From Phycisphaerales bacterium (GTDB lineage Bacteria > Planctomycetota > Phycisphaerae > Phycisphaerales > SM1A02), in assembly GCA_003520025.1 (NCBI GenBank), contig DOVP01000062.1, positions 1-6,865 of the forward strand: DNA of 6,865 nt. The letters run 5' to 3'. A program made the position numbers and the translations under genes. Under the pieces are notes generated by a model, which ran no database searches, was not told the DNA's origin, and saw nothing but the letters and a program-made list of their open reading frames with translations. Below, in pieces: positions 5,902 to 6,865 of the stretch; the first letter of the stretch is position 1; each line of letters opens with the position of its first letter.

Positions 5902-6836
5902 TTCTGAGCAGAATCGGATTTCACCTCGATCAACTGAGCCCTATGTCCGCCGCACTCCGGGTCTACCGTCGTAATCGAACGCGGTGTCATGGCTCGCGTG
6001 GTGAGTACATGATCAAGTCGGTAGATTGGCATGGTTCGGGGCCAAGTTCCCCCCCAGCCCGTGCCGGCGGTTGACCAAGCAGGCTCGTAGCCGGGCAGGA
6101 ATCTGCGGAGTTGCCAACTTCCCTGTGTCAGATTGAAGTCACCAAGAACCAGATCCGGCGGCGCATCGAGTCGGCTCAGGAGTTCGTGGGCAGAGTTGAT
6201 GACCTCCCCGCGGCTTCGGTCCGGATTCGAGGGCAAGTCCACGATCAACAGGCTGAGTGGACGCTTGTCGGGCTGCTGCACCTCCATTGTGATCAAGAGG
6301 ATGTCGCGGGCCCACGCCACGGTTCGCAGGCGGATGATCGGAAGTTTGCTGGCAATGAGAAACTGCCCTCGCATGGCGAGCGTAACGTTTGAGCCCCACT
6401 TGCGCATTGTGGGGTCGGTCGCGGCGCGGCGTGCGCCTTCGACGATGGTGATGTCTGCGTTTGTATCGACGATGAAACGGGCATAAGGCTCGGTGCTGCC
6501 GAGTGTCGGGCCAGCAGTCCAGTGCAGGATGCGAATGGACGGGACCTTTGGTGGTTCACCCGGCGACCAGAGCATGTACACGAACAGGAGCAGCCCGATC
6601 ACAGCGAGGGCCAATCCGGCCGGATGCCACCTTGAGTGTCTCAATTGAAGCCCCCCCCACAGCAGCAGGCCCGCTACACACAGCATGAATGTGGGAATCC
6701 ACAGCAACCACTGGCTCCACCACCAGCGATCTGAAGCGACCTGTCCAACGAACCATGGCAATCCAATCAATACGGCCCCACCGATCAGGAGCGAGCTTGC
6801 TACCCGCGTTGCCTGGCTCGAACTGCCTTGGGTCAC
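5880..6836 (-). CDS. Membrane-anchored endonuclease/exonuclease/phosphatase (EEP) domain protein
   Basis: EEP-fold enzymes cleave phosphodiester or phosphate ester bonds in nucleic acids, lipids or inositides with a metal ion. This 318-residue protein starts with three predicted membrane helices (about 13-33, 43-62, 72-92); the EEP domain fills 100-305. Motifs seen are IVEGA with the metal-binding Glu133, the VDLPSNPDRSRG loop (199-210), LGDFN (231-235, Asp233 and Asn235), GWGGTWPR (260-267), RLDHVL (273-278, Asp275) and GGHRAQL (296-302, His298). Two usual residues differ: the Asn of the first 'WN' motif is Thr107 (HWTAG), and the Asp before the last His is Gly297. The substrate side relative to the membrane is unclear. 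GTG 6836 is the start, with no Shine-Dalgarno sequence, and it overlaps an upstream stop (GTGA), suggesting coupling. The frame stays open upstream to the window edge, so an earlier start cannot be excluded. Confidence 0.85.
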   Translation of the reverse strand: MTQGSSSQATRVASSLLIGGAVLIGLPWFVGQVASDRWWWSQWLLWIPTFMLCVAGLLLWGGLQLRHSRWHPAGLALAVIGLLLFVYMLWSPGEPPKVPSIRILHWTAGPTLGSTEPYARFIVDTNADITIVEGARRAATDPTMRKWGSNVTLAMRGQFLIASKLPIIRLRTVAWARDILLITMEVQQPDKRPLSLLIVDLPSNPDRSRGEVINSAHELLSRLDAPPDLVLGDFNLTQGSWQLRRFLPGYEPAWSTAGTGWGGTWPRTMPIYRLDHVLTTRAMTPRSITTVDPECGGHRAQLIEVKSDSAQNQGEPSQ

Positions 6837-6865
6837 GAGCCGTAGACCAGCGGCGCAATGAAGGC
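6833..6865 (-). CDS. C-terminal end of an upstream gene (cut by window edge), unknown product
   Basis: Reading from the right edge, ten codons give AFIAPLVYGS and then TGA at 6835-6833, which shares bases with the EEP gene's GTG (GTGA overlap). Codons here mostly end in G or C. The 4-base overlap is typical of neighbours in one operon and is the main support; ten residues are too few to identify a family. Confidence 0.4.
   Translation of the reverse strand, partial: AFIAPLVYGS

Overview
The window looks like ordinary chromosomal DNA, GC-rich by eye, most probably from a planctomycete and perhaps from the class Phycisphaerae. This is inferred from gene content and family style. There is a prepilin-type N-terminus with a late 'H..DG' motif (planctomycete pseudopilin style), a long S1-type N-terminus, an RskA-like anti-sigma factor beside its ECF sigma factor, and an endonuclease/exonuclease/phosphatase (EEP) protein behind membrane helices with a GWGGTWPR motif. 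No mobile element, CRISPR array, tRNA or rRNA was seen.

Layout: (1) The minus strand at 1-431 holds the first 143 codons of ribosomal protein S1, cut by the window edge. (2) Positions 432-904 have no secure gene: a plausible -10 box for S1, a small inverted repeat and one doubtful 98-codon ORF. (3) A HIT-domain nucleotide hydrolase/phosphorylase (minus, 905-1402) is divergent from an Uup-like ABC-F ATPase (plus, 1480-3381); each has a clear Shine-Dalgarno sequence in the 77-base space between them. (4) Convergent with the ABC-F gene, after 15 bases, is a two-gene minus-strand operon of an ECF sigma factor (4264-4800) followed by its membrane anti-sigma factor (3397-4221). (5) A roughly 250-base AT-rich divergent region carries candidate promoters for the sigma operon and for a type II secretion pseudopilin-like protein (plus, 5047-5901). 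(6) Tail-to-tail with that gene, overlapping by 22 bases, is a membrane-anchored EEP-domain protein (minus, 5880-6836). Its GTG start overlaps the TGA of a probable upstream gene, of which 10 codons are visible.

How the genes may work together: the sigma and anti-sigma factors form a standard envelope-signalling pair, and the membrane helix of the anti-sigma factor suggests release of the sigma factor on a signal at the membrane. The divergent pseudopilin gene is a possible target, but nothing in the sequence proves it. S1 and the ABC-F protein both act at the ribosome but are not in one operon. The HIT protein is a housekeeping dinucleoside polyphosphate enzyme.

The points most worth a second look are the start of the sigma factor gene, where the good Shine-Dalgarno sequence sits 8 bases before an in-frame ATC and not before the ATG; the loss of two usual catalytic positions in the EEP protein; and the missing Cys pair in the HIT protein. 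I did not find a convincing new system.
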